Positions 10,211 through 22,800 of a DNA stretch of 64,000 nucleotides are shown in pieces; the stretch's first letter is position 1; every line of letters begins with the position of its first letter. The DNA comes from Daphnia pulex. Its lineage: Eukaryota > Arthropoda > Branchiopoda > Diplostraca > Daphniidae. The notes below the pieces were generated by a model, which did not search any database, was not told where the DNA came from, and saw only the letters and a list, made by a program, of their open reading frames with translations. The stretch lies in NCBI RefSeq assembly GCF_021134715.1, contig NC_060022.1:3539001-3603000 (forward strand), written 5' to 3'. Both the position numbers and the translations under genes were made by a program.

Positions 10211-12934
10211 GTTGCACTTTGCTAAGTTCAAATATTTGTGAATTTGATTGTTTACTCACAGGCAAAGTTGCGAGGTATACAAAAACAAGCCTGATCTGCA
10301 GTCGTTCTACACGTGAGCAATTTAAAGAACCCTAACTGATTCAACAAAGACGACAAAAGAAAACCAAGTTCCCTTCAATCGCCTAGCTCAGGAATAATCG
10401 TACTACGTACTCCGCAACGATTTATAATCAATGCCATCAAATACCCCCAAAAGGAAGAATAGAGACGAAATTTGTCCTACCTTTAAGCCTGGGAAATACA
10501 GCCAGGCATCCACAGGAACTCCATCCACAGAAAAGTTGAATCCACCAGGAGGGATAGGTAAACGGGAGTCCTAGTGAATACACCCACACTCGCATGGGCG
10601 TACACAGGGACATCTAAAGAAAGTGGAAGAAGAGATCAGCAACTCGGCCAAGACTGGAAATTCGTCCAATTAAACAGGATGCTGTTTATCTAAAAAAAAA
10701 TTTTAACAATGAGTTACAAAATATGTACAGAAACAATAACAAGCAAGGAAAAGTTGAAATTGAGGTAGTGGGTAAAGCAGGGGTATACTTTAATTGTTAA
10801 TAAACAGCCGAATTGGAGGTTCATTGCACTTGTGCAAATCATACATCATTAAAAAATCTGGCAGGTCACATGCAGGCTAATAAAAGTAACGAAAATTATT
10901 ACCTATAGCAATGATGCTGTGATTGTCGACTGATGACAGGAGGGCTTCAGTCAAATCATGTGACTGGAGGTCCAGCACAAGCAAAACTTTGCTGTTACGG
11001 AGGCTGGCTCAGGTCTCAAATCTGCACAGAGGAAAAGGTTACATTATTGTGCAAACAAACTGCCATGCATGGACAAGGGGATACACAATGCTTGTCAGGA
11101 AGTAACAATTCACAAACTTGGAACAAGTTTAACTCTTCTATTCAAGCTCCCATAGTCATCCCATTTTTATTCTGAGTATTTACCCGCCAAACAGCATGGA
11201 GTGGAGAGCATGGAAAGCTATGCGACACCACAATTCACATTTTTGGAATTTTATCATCGTGCATCTACCTACGTCCAAAACAGTGATCGTTCCGTTTAAC
11301 GGTTTTACCTATACCATGTTTTTTCTATGAAATCTTATTCTCTTTATCGAACCTTGTATCACGCTTGTGTAGTTGAAACGAAAACAAAAGCAGATAACAC
11401 TAATATGCAACACTTAAGATATCGATTAGAATTTATTAGAAATCGACCCCTAAACCAAACCGCAAAAAAAACGATAAATCGCTCAACATCCGCTGAAGGG
11501 ATCGGGATAATTTCCGTGTCAATTTGTCCTTCATAAAAATTTGACTAAATACGCCCACCCAAGGATAAAAAAGAAAACCGGTCACTAATAACACAATTAA
11601 GTACACAACAGACCCAAAGCCAAGAGGGAACAGTTTCTATCGATATCTTAACAAAAATGGCTAATTAGAATATTAGTGTCGTCTGCTGGCGTTTTATAAT
11701 TAGAAGTTTCGAAAAAGAGAGGAAGTTCAAGCTCAACTAGTACCATGGGTATATGGAGACATACTAAATGTCATACTAAATATCACTTCTATACCCATTC
11801 TCGAACATAACTTACAAAGAAAATGGAATTATCACTTTGAAACGCTCACGTGGCAGCACGAAAAGAGCTCAACAAATAAAATTACGAAAATGTGTAATGT
11901 GGTCGTCGTGTCAACTCTGGTCTCGGCTCTTAATTTTAATACTCACTCGATGCTGTTTAAACAGGTAAAACTAAGAATACTAATAGAATGATTTTGGGAG
12001 CTAAAAGTTCAAGAGAAACCTGCTCAAATTTTGTGAAATGTTAGTTCCTGCATTTGCATTCATCATGTATATAAGCCTCCTGACAATGCATGGCAGATTT
12101 TGTTTGTGCTATGCATTAACCTTTTCCTTTGTGCAGATTTGAGACCTGCGCCAGACATCATAACAATATGAAATGCTAGTTTTGCCTGTGCTGGTATTGA
12201 TTTGTCTTCAACAACAATCGCAATACCAACACTTGGGTAATGATTTTCGTTACTTTTATTCCTATGACTTGCTAGATATTTGTGAATGATATGCACAAAT
12301 GACATGGATTACATGGAAACCTTTAATTCTTCTGTTTACTAACAATCAGGGTTAACCCATGTCTCTTTTTCAACTATTTCTACTTTTAGTTTCTGTAAAT
12401 GTTTTTCGTAAACTTATTTTTTATTTTTTATGTAGATAAACAACAGCATCCCTCTTGATTATTGGAGAAAACGATGTTGGCCGACTTATACAGATCTCTT
12501 CTTCCCCTTCCTTTAATTGTCCTTGTGTACACCCATGTGAGTGTGGGGGTATTCACAAGGACATAATGCTTCTTCCCGACTGGTGGATTCAACTTCTCTG
12601 CAGATGGATGAAGCACTTGTGGATGCCTGGCCAAATTTCCCAGGCTTAAAGGTAGGACAAAGTATCCTTTATTCTTCCTTTCTGATTATTTGGTGGCATT
12701 GATTATAAATCGTTAACAGGTAGTACGGAGTACGATTATTCGTGAGCAAGGCGGTTGACTGGAACTGTTTTCTCTTACCGTTTTTGTTGACTCAGTTAGG
12801 GTTCATTAACTAACTCATTTATCGAACGACTGTAGATCAGGCTTGTTTTGTGTTTTGTACCTCACAACTTTGTCTGTGGGTAAACAACCAAATTCAAAAA
12901 TATTTGAACTTTGAACACTTCAAGCAAAGTGCAG
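10211..12934. mobile_element. Old inverted-repeat (foldback-type) mobile element
   Basis: A left arm (about 10211-11105) and a right arm (about 12080-12934) are inverted copies of each other, each about 0.85-0.9 kb. Anchors include CTTTAAGCCTGGGAAAT near 10484 against its reverse complement near 12640, GTTGAATCCACCAG near 10535 against 12585, and CAGGTCTCAAATCTGCACA near 11010 against 12136. The arms differ by roughly one base in four or five and by indels, so the element is old. The middle, about 1 kb, is unique. Both arms carry broken reading frames that look like traces of a coding segment (for example the minus frame at 12428-12634), but no transposase motif is visible. It could be one element with long terminal inverted repeats or two copies of one repeat family inserted head to head. 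No target-site duplication was obvious. Confidence 0.6.
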
Positions 12935-13996
12935 CTACAAATTTTGTATCAACATCGACACCTCCTCGTTGATACTTTAAATGATTGAACTATAGAGACA
13001 TCAATTTCTTTCGTTCCGCCTTGGACAACTGATTAAAAACTAGTTTGAAAAATTCCCTAGGATTCTGAAATCAATTGGTGGTCCTTATCAGAGTGCAAAT
13101 GTTGCATAACGACACGCGACTCGATCCTTTTAAAAGATAAGAGCATCTTGTTATCTTTCCCATTTTTATCGTCTCTGTTTATTCCTTGCCTTGTTGTGAA
13201 CGGTGGATCACAACAAAAGAATCAGGTGCGCAATACGGAAAATCAAAACAAACGTCGTCGTCGTCGTTCACCGTGAAATCCTCATCAGTTTCTTATAGAC
13301 AGACAAATTGCGTGTAATCCATCACAACTGTCGTCGTCCGTGACTTTGGAGTTAAAAAACTAACGGCCCCTGATGGCAGAAGTTGCGTCGCCAAGGTAAA
13401 ATACTTCGTCATGTAATTCGATATCGTGATCTTGATTTGATTGACTCGGAGAAAAAAACGCATCACGCTGGTGTGTCTGATGTAATAAATCAAATAACAT
13501 TATCGAGATATTGCCGTTCGTGAATCACAACAACTGGTCGCTCGCCGATGCGACTCGCCAGTCTCGTTTCTCACGCTTGGTTTCTTCGTGAATTCACGCA
13601 CTTGGTTGTATATATTACTTAAACTTGTCAGACTTGCGACTGTATAGCCTTCCCTTATTATTCGCTTCCCAACAAAATGTAGAAGAAGAAGAAGTAACCG
13701 AAACCGCACTATAGACTCTCGGGCTCCTGTTGTTGTTGTTGTGCATTTGAAAGAGTCAATGAACCGACACAACGGGTACACACACACACAGAGAGAAAGA
13801 AAGAAGAATCGTTATTTCGTTCGTGCGTTTTTTTTTCTTTTTCTCGTCTAGATTCTCGCGCCTTTGTTGCTCTTTTTCTATTTACTCGTCAAGAAAAATT
13901 TTTCTTTTTTCTCTGGTTTTTCTTATTCCCATTTTTATCTCTGCGTGTTTCGCGTCTTCTTTCGTAAGCGGACAACTTTTTCCTCTTCAAATTGTT

Positions 13997-14031
<35 letters not shown>

Positions 14032-17000
14032 AGAAGAAAAGGAGCTGGAGGAATAAATAAGGAATCTAGCATTTCAATCCCTGCTGAGTGATGTGATGAA
14101 TATAACAACAGCCAGGCCAGGAGAACCCTGTTTTTTGTTTCGTTTGTTTTATCAAAGTTCTCGATCGCCCGCGTGCGCCAGCGCGCAACATTTGAAATCA
14201 TTTAAGAAAACACGGACGAATAAGGAATTGAAATAAAAGAAGAAGAAGAAGAGGGAAAACGACATAGAAAAATCGAAAGGTGGCCGGACCTATAGATTTT
14301 TAAAAATAAAATAAAATAGAACTAGACGAGTTTTGTTTACAGGATAGAGAAATGCAAATGAGATTGGTTTCCTCAATGTCGTTAGATTTTCAGTGGCTCT
14401 TTTAGACCCAACTGGGAAAAACGATAAACTTGTTGTCCTTTTTTTTATAAAACAACAACAGAAAAAAGGGTGTGGCAGTTGTTAATACCGCTGACGGTGA
14501 ATTTAAATTTAAATCATTTGCCACGCAACAGGTTGTTTTTATTATTTCTCCAATGATGGGAGTTGATTTCCAGCCGAGTGCTGAAATTGAAAAGGGGAAG
14601 AACAGAAATACAGTTAAATCGACTCCGCAAAAGGCGAAGAACAGCAACCGGTTATTTATAATATTTCGACGTTAAATTGGCTGTTGGTGTATTTTGTGTG
14701 CAGCATTTCTTTTCATTTCTTTTTCATTCATTCCCTTTTGTTTCATATCGACCCTTAAAAGAAAGAGAGACGTTTCTTCTATTTGACATTCCGTACAAAA
14801 ATGAACGTTCCATCCGTCTATGTAGACATTCGCTCGAACGGAGCCGATTGTTGCCACGGTCCCGTTCGACACATTCTTTTTTAATTATAATGCATTCAAA
14901 ACTATCAAATAAAATATATCGGGGTACAGATAGCGGGATGTTTGCGGCCGGGTCTCTCCTATACACAACTTTCTTTCATTCTTTTTCTTATTTTCGCCCA
15001 AAGCTAAAACTTCTCAAACCAGAATATAATCCTCTATTTTTTTTTTTTTTTTTTAAAGAAATCCCGGGGGGTGATGTGATTCATTATAATAATATCGGTA
15101 CTCTATTGTGTGAACGTCTATACACGAAAGAAAGAAGAAAAAAAAACTACAGTAAATGGGATTGTATTATATCCATATGCACTTTGAAGAGATATTCAGT
15201 TTGATGGTTATGTTACCAGGCGCAATGGCGGTTGTAATAAGGCCCGATCCCGTTCGGCACCACTTCCGTTCGTCGCGGGTTTCCGTCCTGTCCCGCGCGC
15301 GCCTTTTCTCTCTCTCCGTTGCGCAACTGAAAATAACAGCTCGCGGGAGTTCCTCCTCCTCCGTATCTAGAAATCATCCGTGTAGAGGCAAACAACAACG
15401 AAAAGGCTAGACGCCCTGCTGAGAATTGCTATTTAACACGTCGTGATACCACAGCACGTATCACACACAAGCGCAGGCTTCTTCTATCCCATCCAACGAA
15501 CGAACGAACGAAGAGCCGATATTATAATTGGGGGTGATGTGTATTATAAAGATTCACCGTTCATCCCGCCGTTGGCTTCGACGTGTGGAATATTATAGAC
15601 TTGTTTTTTTTTCTTTTTCTTCTTTTCTTTTTTCCTCGGTGCGGGATTTCAACTTCGAAACATTTGTGTGATTTTTTCCTTTTTCTTTCACGAAGAAGAA
15701 GCCAACACTTACACGGGCCGTTAGCAGACCGCAAGAAGGCGAAAACCGGTAAAATCAAAAAATTGTTTGAAGGAAATTTTTGTTCATAGAAGATTCCGAC
15801 AGAGTTCGTGAAATGATCCCGCGGGAGAAACAAAAAACAAACAAACCAAAAAACAACGGGGAATTTCAGATAAGAGAGAGAAAGGAAAAAAGAAATTGCG
15901 GTGTTTTATAATATGTAGGAAAAGAGTACACATTTTTTAAAAATAAAAATGTCGTGCACTAATAAGAATTAGCCGACTGTAATACGTGAGTGTCGTTGGC
16001 GAGAGAGCAAGTGTGTACGGTCTCTCTCCGTTAGATTCGTCGGTTTGTTTTTCTTTTCCCTTCGTCGTTTCGTCTCGTGCCATCGAACCGTGAAGTCTGT
16101 CCTATTGACTATACACTAGTAACTATATACAATGCGTGCCAAATAACCTATAAAACGAAAGGAGGGGGGGGGGATTCACTCCACCCCACCCAAGAAGAAA
16201 AGGGAAAAAAAGGCAACGGGAGAAATTCACGGCCGTCTCGGCACACCAGTCATCCGCGGCGCGCAACAGGACAAAATGTAACAACAACCAGAAATCGAAA
16301 CTACTATAATATCGAATGATATATTTCAGCGCCGATTTTAATTTGAATTTCATTTCAGTAATTGCGCAATTCGTTTGAATCATTTGGATTCATCGATATT
16401 CTCTTGTTAACATTTAAGATTCGTCACGTCGTTTTGATATTCCCCCGATGAGAAGACGTTCGTTTACACGAGAATATTCTGGGCGTGAGTGAGAGTGCAA
16501 TGACCCCGGCGATTCCTGCTGACGTCATTTTCTCCGTCTAGCGTGCTAAGGCGTGGTCCGAGAAATTGGTAATCTCGTCATAATAAAAGAACAAAAAGGC
16601 GATCCTTTGTTCGACTCGATCAGTCTCCTTTTCATTGAGAATCTAAATCATTTAAACCGATTGATTTAAATGGTATAACATTTCAATTTCAACCGAACAC
16701 AAAAATGGAATGATCCCACGCCCGAGCGTGAGCAATTTGAACGATGGGAATGAGAAAAGAAAATGAACTGTACCGAGCAAATGAGATGAGTAGCTACAAC
16801 AACTTCCGAGCGGTGCGTTCAAATCCCCCCCACGAATAAAATTCCAACCGGAATTTTTGTCTTTTTTTCTCCGTCTTCCGGTTTGCGCATTATTACCTGT
16901 GAGACTGCAAGGTCGTATATCTTTCTTCACTTTTCTCGTCAGTCAAAAGAAAAAGAAAATCCTCTTCTTCTTAGTTTTCCGTTGCTGCCGTCCCCTGGGA

Positions 17001-19651
17001 TTCTCACCACGTCGAGCAGAGTTTGATGGTACGTGCGTGAGTTGTCGTCATTCCGTGATGTCTCTCCCCCACTCTTCTCTCTTTCTCTCTCTTCCCACCA
17101 CGAAATAACATGTTGCTCCGACAAGGCAAAACTCATCCACCACCAACAAAGAGTCCATCCACATCCCAAAAGCCAAACGGGATTCGGAGCCTCCAGGCAT
17201 TTCTTGAAGGGGGTTCTTTTCTTCACCCACTACTTGAAAGTAAGAGAGAAAGACAGGGGGGAGATGTACACACACACGCTCAGGTAAGAAAAAGGTGGTA
17301 GTGGTGGGGGGGGAATCCAAGATAGAAGAACATTTATATCTATGGAAATGGAATAAATATTTAAAAAAGACTTCAGCCTAAAGGAGGCAAGAAGGGGGAG
17401 GGAGTTATTGTGCGAAGGAGGGGTCGTCAAGCAAAAAAAAAAGAAAAAGTATTTGGTGCGAGGAAGAAGAAGAAGAAGAACAGCTATGTGGTGTAGACCC
17501 AAAAGAAATAATACGCAACTACACACACTACACACACCAGAGGTAGGAAAGAAAAAAAGAAGGCAGGTAGGCAGGTCTTGTATCCCTCCTCCTCCTCCTC
17601 TTAAGCTTGGTAGTATAGTCTTTGGCCGGCTAGAGCTTCTTCCTCTTCAGTCCCGTTGCGATCGTCTTCCGAGTCGCTTCATTATTATTCCCGTCCAGTT
17701 TGGTGTCGCCCGCGTGTTGACTTGAGTCGTGCAAATCATTTCTCGTTCAAATCGTTTCGTCGTTTTCAAATATTTTTTTGGGACCCAAAAACAAAAAAGT
17801 CATCGACACTTTTTGTGTGTTGTAACCAAAAACGCCCTGAAAATTCCGGAAATCAAAGTGTTTGTGTGTGTGTGTGTGTGACATTGACAGAATAACCAAC
17901 CCAAAAGAAAAAATTCAAATCTAAACACGCGCGCCGGCAGTAGTGGCATTCACCTTTCGATTTTTCCTCGGCTTGTCACAGCCCCAAAAACAGCCGTGTG
18001 TGTGTGTGTATGTGTGTGTGTTTGTGTGTGTGATCGTTCACTGATCAATTCACGCCTTGGGATACAAGCACACATCGACTTGTCTCAGTCTGTCTACCTG
18101 TTGGAAGAAATTCATTCAGTTTTTCTTTCAGCTGGCCGGAATTTTCGCTTCATCCGGGAATTTCAATTTCTAATTCAAGGTCGGTTATTCGCTCAATTTG
18201 TTTTTTTGGATTAAATAGAAAGAAATGGGATTGATGGGCAAAATGTTTTTTGGGTTGTTGGCTGCAGCGGGGGTAAGGTGGTGGTGGTGCGCACGTATGG
18301 AAAAGAGAAGGTCATCGAACCCGGCCAAGGCCTTTTGGCATTCGTCCCAAAAATATTTTTTCCTGTCGTGAATTTTTGGTTGTTAATAAGATGGGCGGGG
18401 GATCGTATGACTAGCCAAAATCGATTCAATTCCCCTAGAAAACCAGTCGATTTTCTTTATTTCGCCTGTAGAAGATCAAAATTCAGGTGGGCGCTCAAGT
18501 GTTATTCAACTCTGGAAACGAGTTGGCCAGCAAAGTTGGAATGAATTCTATTATCCAAATTAAGGAAAAAAAGAAAAGAATAAAAAATCCTGTCCTTGTC
18601 ACATACCTGTATCCCTACTTGGCCAGGGGGTTATCTAGTCCAGAGAGAGTCAAAAGTCTCTCATCTTCTTCTTTTTATAAAATAAAATACAAAAACAAAA
18701 AACTCGATTCCCGTGTGACAAGAAAAGCGAACGAGTTTTTGTTTCGGTTCTTTTTTGGGTGGCCAACGAGATTCCCGACATTTCCCTTTTGGAACAGGTG
18801 AATTGATATCCCTCCCTCCCCTTATTTCTTTCAGTTAGTTTGGGACTGGCGGCCACGATTTGGGTTCTCTACACAGCGATGGATGGTGGCCATGTCTAAA
18901 AATGGCCGTGATTTTTTCTTTCCTCTTTTCTTCGTGTCGTGTTGTAACCGCCCAGCCAATAGCACCGGGTTTTTGGTTATTACGAATTTTCAAACGTCGT
19001 CGCGACGCGCCAAAAATTTAAAAGGAAGAAGAATGCGCCCCGTGCGAGTAGTTTGTGCGCAGCAGCGAAAAATAAAAAAAGGAAAACTTTCTCTCTACAC
19101 ACGCCATTGACATTGAGACAGAAACGACCGGCGAACTTGGCAATGAAAATGTTCAATTTTGTTCATTTTTCATCCGGTTTTCTATTTCACTTTTAACGTT
19201 TCCTTATAATTTTTTGTGTGAAAGTGGACATTTGTAAAAATGAAATTTAAAAAAAAAGAATTAGAAAAAGGCTGGGCCTTGGTCGGAGGTCGATGACCTG
19301 CTCCTCCTACTTTGCATGGGGCTGATGCTGCCCAAAGGTGTAGAAGAAGGGAACAATTTCAACGGAGAGGTTGCACCACCACCACCACTCCTCGCCATCT
19401 TCTTCTTCTTCGTGTAACTTTCTGGCCGTGACCTTGCTGTCCTTGCGCTCTGCCAAAAAACAACAACTTTTCTCTCTTCTCTCTTTCGGGAAAAAAAAAG
19501 AAAATTCACGGACAACTCAAAGTCCGGTCGTGCCGTCCTTTTTTGCGTGCTGCCCATTTGATGATTACATGACGACGTTATTATTATTGCGCATCGCCGT
19601 AATTACACGATATCATTGTGATGATTATATATTTATTTTGATTTCTTTGTG
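12935..19651. other. Long non-coding, simple-sequence-rich region upstream of E78
   Basis: No reading frame here has a domain; the apparent frames are driven by poly-purine or poly-pyrimidine runs. Visible low-complexity tracts include poly-A at 14003-14026, GA-rich runs near 14240, a G run near 16161, CT-rich runs near 17071-17095, TG repeats at about 17862-17880 and 17996-18031, and (TTC/GAA)n patches. The sequence is probably promoter, untranslated first exon(s) and first intron of the E78 gene, because a good splice acceptor with a pyrimidine tract lies at 19650-19653 just before its coding exon. The exact transcription start cannot be placed. Confidence 0.4.
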
Positions 19652-19653
19652 CA

Positions 19654-19869
19654 GGAATGATGTTGAAGATCAGACGACGCTGGAAGAAAAGAAGTTGATA
19701 TCGTCCAATTTGACCCTCGAAATCTTTTTTTCGTCACGACATTTTTGATTCGTCGCCCGTCTAATCCATTGAGAGCTGAAACGTCGGACCAGACACACTC
19801 CTAGACGATTTGGGTGAATTTGATTGAATTGAATTAAAGAAGAAAGAGAGAAAGAAAGCGGAAGAGAAA
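19654..19869 (+). other. 5' UTR part of the first coding exon of E78
   Basis: TTTCTTTGTGCAG ends at 19653 and looks like a splice acceptor, so an upstream untranslated exon is likely. A short upstream open frame, about 14 codons starting with two adjacent ATG near 19658, lies in this leader and ends well before the main ATG at 19870; such frames can lower translation. This is inferred from sequence only. Confidence 0.35.
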
Positions 19870-22800
19870 ATGGATGTGTTCAAAATTGACCAATCGATGG
19901 GCGGATTGGGTTCCGGTTCGCGAGTGACGGAATCGAGTCGCCACCACCAGGTGACGACGGAAGTGAGTTTCGACACGACTTCCGACTTTAATTTGAGCTT
20001 TTTCGACTCGTCGTCGACGCCGCCGACGCCGCCGCCCAACGGCGGAGTGTCGACCGGAGCCGGGGCTTCATCGTCATCGTCGTCGACGTCGTCGTCGGGC
20101 GTCGTCCTCAAGGAGGAATACGACGAGCCTTCGCCTCCGCCACAGCAACAACAGGACGGCGGAGTGTTTGACGCTCTCTCCGGCGGTGGCGATGGCTGCG
20201 GCATGTTCAACAGCCCGCCGCCGACGACGCCACCGTCGCCCGGAGGCCTCGATTCCGCCTCGAATCCGCTCAGCGGCGTCGGCGTCGGCGGTGACTCGGG
20301 CGTCAAAATCAAAAGCGAATTCGACGTGACCAACAGTTTCAACGGCGGCCAGCAACAACAACATCGAGCCCTCGTCGCTCCGCCCAGGTCGTCGCTCAGC
20401 CTCTTCCCACCGCCAAAGGCCGGCAACAACAATCCACCGCCCACGCCGCCCTCCACCCCAATCACGCTCAAAAACGGTAAGGAAAAAATACAAATCCCGT
20501 TCCGTCTCATTCCGCCAACACGGAATTGCGCGTTAACCTTCAGATTGACACAATCAAGCAGACGAACGCCCCAAGGTTGACTGGCTGACTGATTGGCCAA
20601 AAGAGAAAAACAAAGCTTTGTACACTATTCGTTCGTGTGCGTCTTTGGTATTTTTTCTTCGTTCAAAATTTTGGTTTTTTTGGCGATTGTCAATGCGCAC
20701 TGCAGCACTCGACGGGAGGGAAAGAAATGGTTGGTTTGTTTCAGGGGTCCAATCAGCTGGGCACGTGTTCCCAGTCAGGCGAAAGGATAGATCTTCTTCT
20801 TTGAGAAGAAGAAGGGAAAGTTCAACGACCTCGCGGAAGCAACAACAAACCTCGGCTAGTCCGTCTTTTGTTAATTTTTCCTCTTCCGAGAAGAGCGGCG
20901 CAGAAAACAATCAAATTCAGTTTAAACAACAAAAATCAAATCATCTCGACGTATTGACCACGCCCTCGATAAATTGAGTATGAAGAAAACAAAAAAATTT
21001 TGATTTTGATTTTGAATGGATGGGAATGGAGAAAATGTGATGATTCCGAACGAGGGGAGAAAGAAAGAAAAAGGAAAAACATTTTTTAAAAAGTGAAGGA
21101 AACAACACGCAGGTAAAAGAAGAAGAAGAAGAATGAGAGAGGGAAAGTTCATCGACCTCACCTGTGTGTGTGTGTGTGTGTATAAGGATGCCTTGCGTGT
21201 CTTATTTAGTTGCTATGCTACACCCCCGGCCTGTTGTGTGTGTGTGTGTTTAAAATTCTCAAAGGTAAAAAAGGAAAGAAAAGAAAAATCTGCGCGTTGT
21301 CTTTGGAAAGATTCGATTTTCAGCTCGTGACACAAGTCATTGCCACACGGATGATGGCCGTATACGTGTGTGTGACTGTGGATGTGCAAAATTAGCATTC
21401 TACACACGGCCGTAATTTCTGTTGAATTCACGCTGAGGTAAAATGATGTAATGGCCGATGACGGGGTGAAATCAGACGCGAATGTCAAGGTCCGTCATCA
21501 CTCGACTGTCTAATCGAGTCGAGTTATGATCGGCAAAAAATAATCAAACTTTTTGTTACTCGTACGTAGAAGAAAAACAAAAGAATGGATGGAATAAAAG
21601 AGAAGTAAAAGGTCGACGAACTCTGGGCGAGAGAGTGACGGAGTTATTCTATTCTATTCTTCTTCTCCGGTTATAAAAGACTTTTGGTGGTACCGTTAGG
21701 AAAACCAGCCCAAGGTCTTCCCTCCAGCTCTTTTCATTCTTCTTCCTGGCTTGTTTTTCTTCTTCTTCTTTCCCTTTTTCGATGGATAGAACCACAAGTT
21801 GGGAGGGGGGAGGGATCACGAGTGTATATTGCGGGTTTTTTTTTCTTCTATCCCCCCCCCCAACCACTTTGATGGTACATCCCAGAAAATAATTTAATGA
21901 AGAAGAAAAAAACTGTTCATTGGACACCGTTGACTGGATAACGGGGGTAGCAGTCTATCCGGAGTTTATTGGTTTTCAATTCTTTGTTATTCCCGTTTTG
22001 TTTTTCACATGTACTTTATAATGACAACCCACCACCCCTCGTATAGCCCCCCTCAATTTTTTAATACGACCGACTTTGTTTTACGACATCAGGAAGTTCC
22101 CATCCGAACGTTAAGACACACACAAAAAACAATTAACGAAAATTTGTCGTTTCCCAAATTTTTCTTTTTTGGTTAAGAAAAAATAATGAAAATAACAGTT
22201 TTTTTTTTTCGTTTTTTTTTTATTTATTTCTGGTGATTGCGTGGGGTTGTTGGATACGGTTATTGGTACAGTTAACCGGTTTCCATTTGGTTGCTTCCTC
22301 TAAGTGGTCTGTGTGTGCATGTGCAAAGGACGGCGAGATGCGCCAGTGCGTGACAGGTGGTTGTTTTTTTTCGCTCCCCATAATGTTGCTGGGTTTTTAT
22401 TTTATTTTATTTTTCGCCTTTTACGGAAGGAAAAAGAAACGGTAACGATGGACACACATCAGCGATCGTTATTCGTAGATTATTACCGTTGGTCCTTACA
22501 TTTCGTTATACTTTCGTCGACTCGAAACAGAAGGTGATTCCGTTGGGCGGGTGACGTCATCATTCACGTCCAAGATGTGATGGACTTTGCCGAGTATTAG
22601 TCCACAACAGATGGTCTTGTCTATTATTATAAGAGAACACATTCCGCCTAAATGTTTAATGAGTTTTTGAAAAAGATTTCGTATTTTAAACAAGTGTTTT
22701 TGTTTTGTTTGTTATTGTTGCAGAACCCGGTTTGCTGGGGTCGTCGTCGTCGGCCGAGTCTAACGGCGCCGGAAGCAGTAAATCTTTCGTCCCGTGTAAA

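Noticed and set aside
13500-19600. Many 60-125-codon frames in the upstream region
   Set aside because: They are made of simple-sequence runs (poly-Lys, Phe, Arg, Val-Cys repeats) without domains or splice support.
19761-20600. 279-codon minus-strand frame opposite E78 exon 1
   Set aside because: It is a shadow of the Ser/Pro/Gly-rich coding sequence on plus, where GC-rich codons rarely make stops on the other strand; no domain, and it crosses the plus exon's splice donor.
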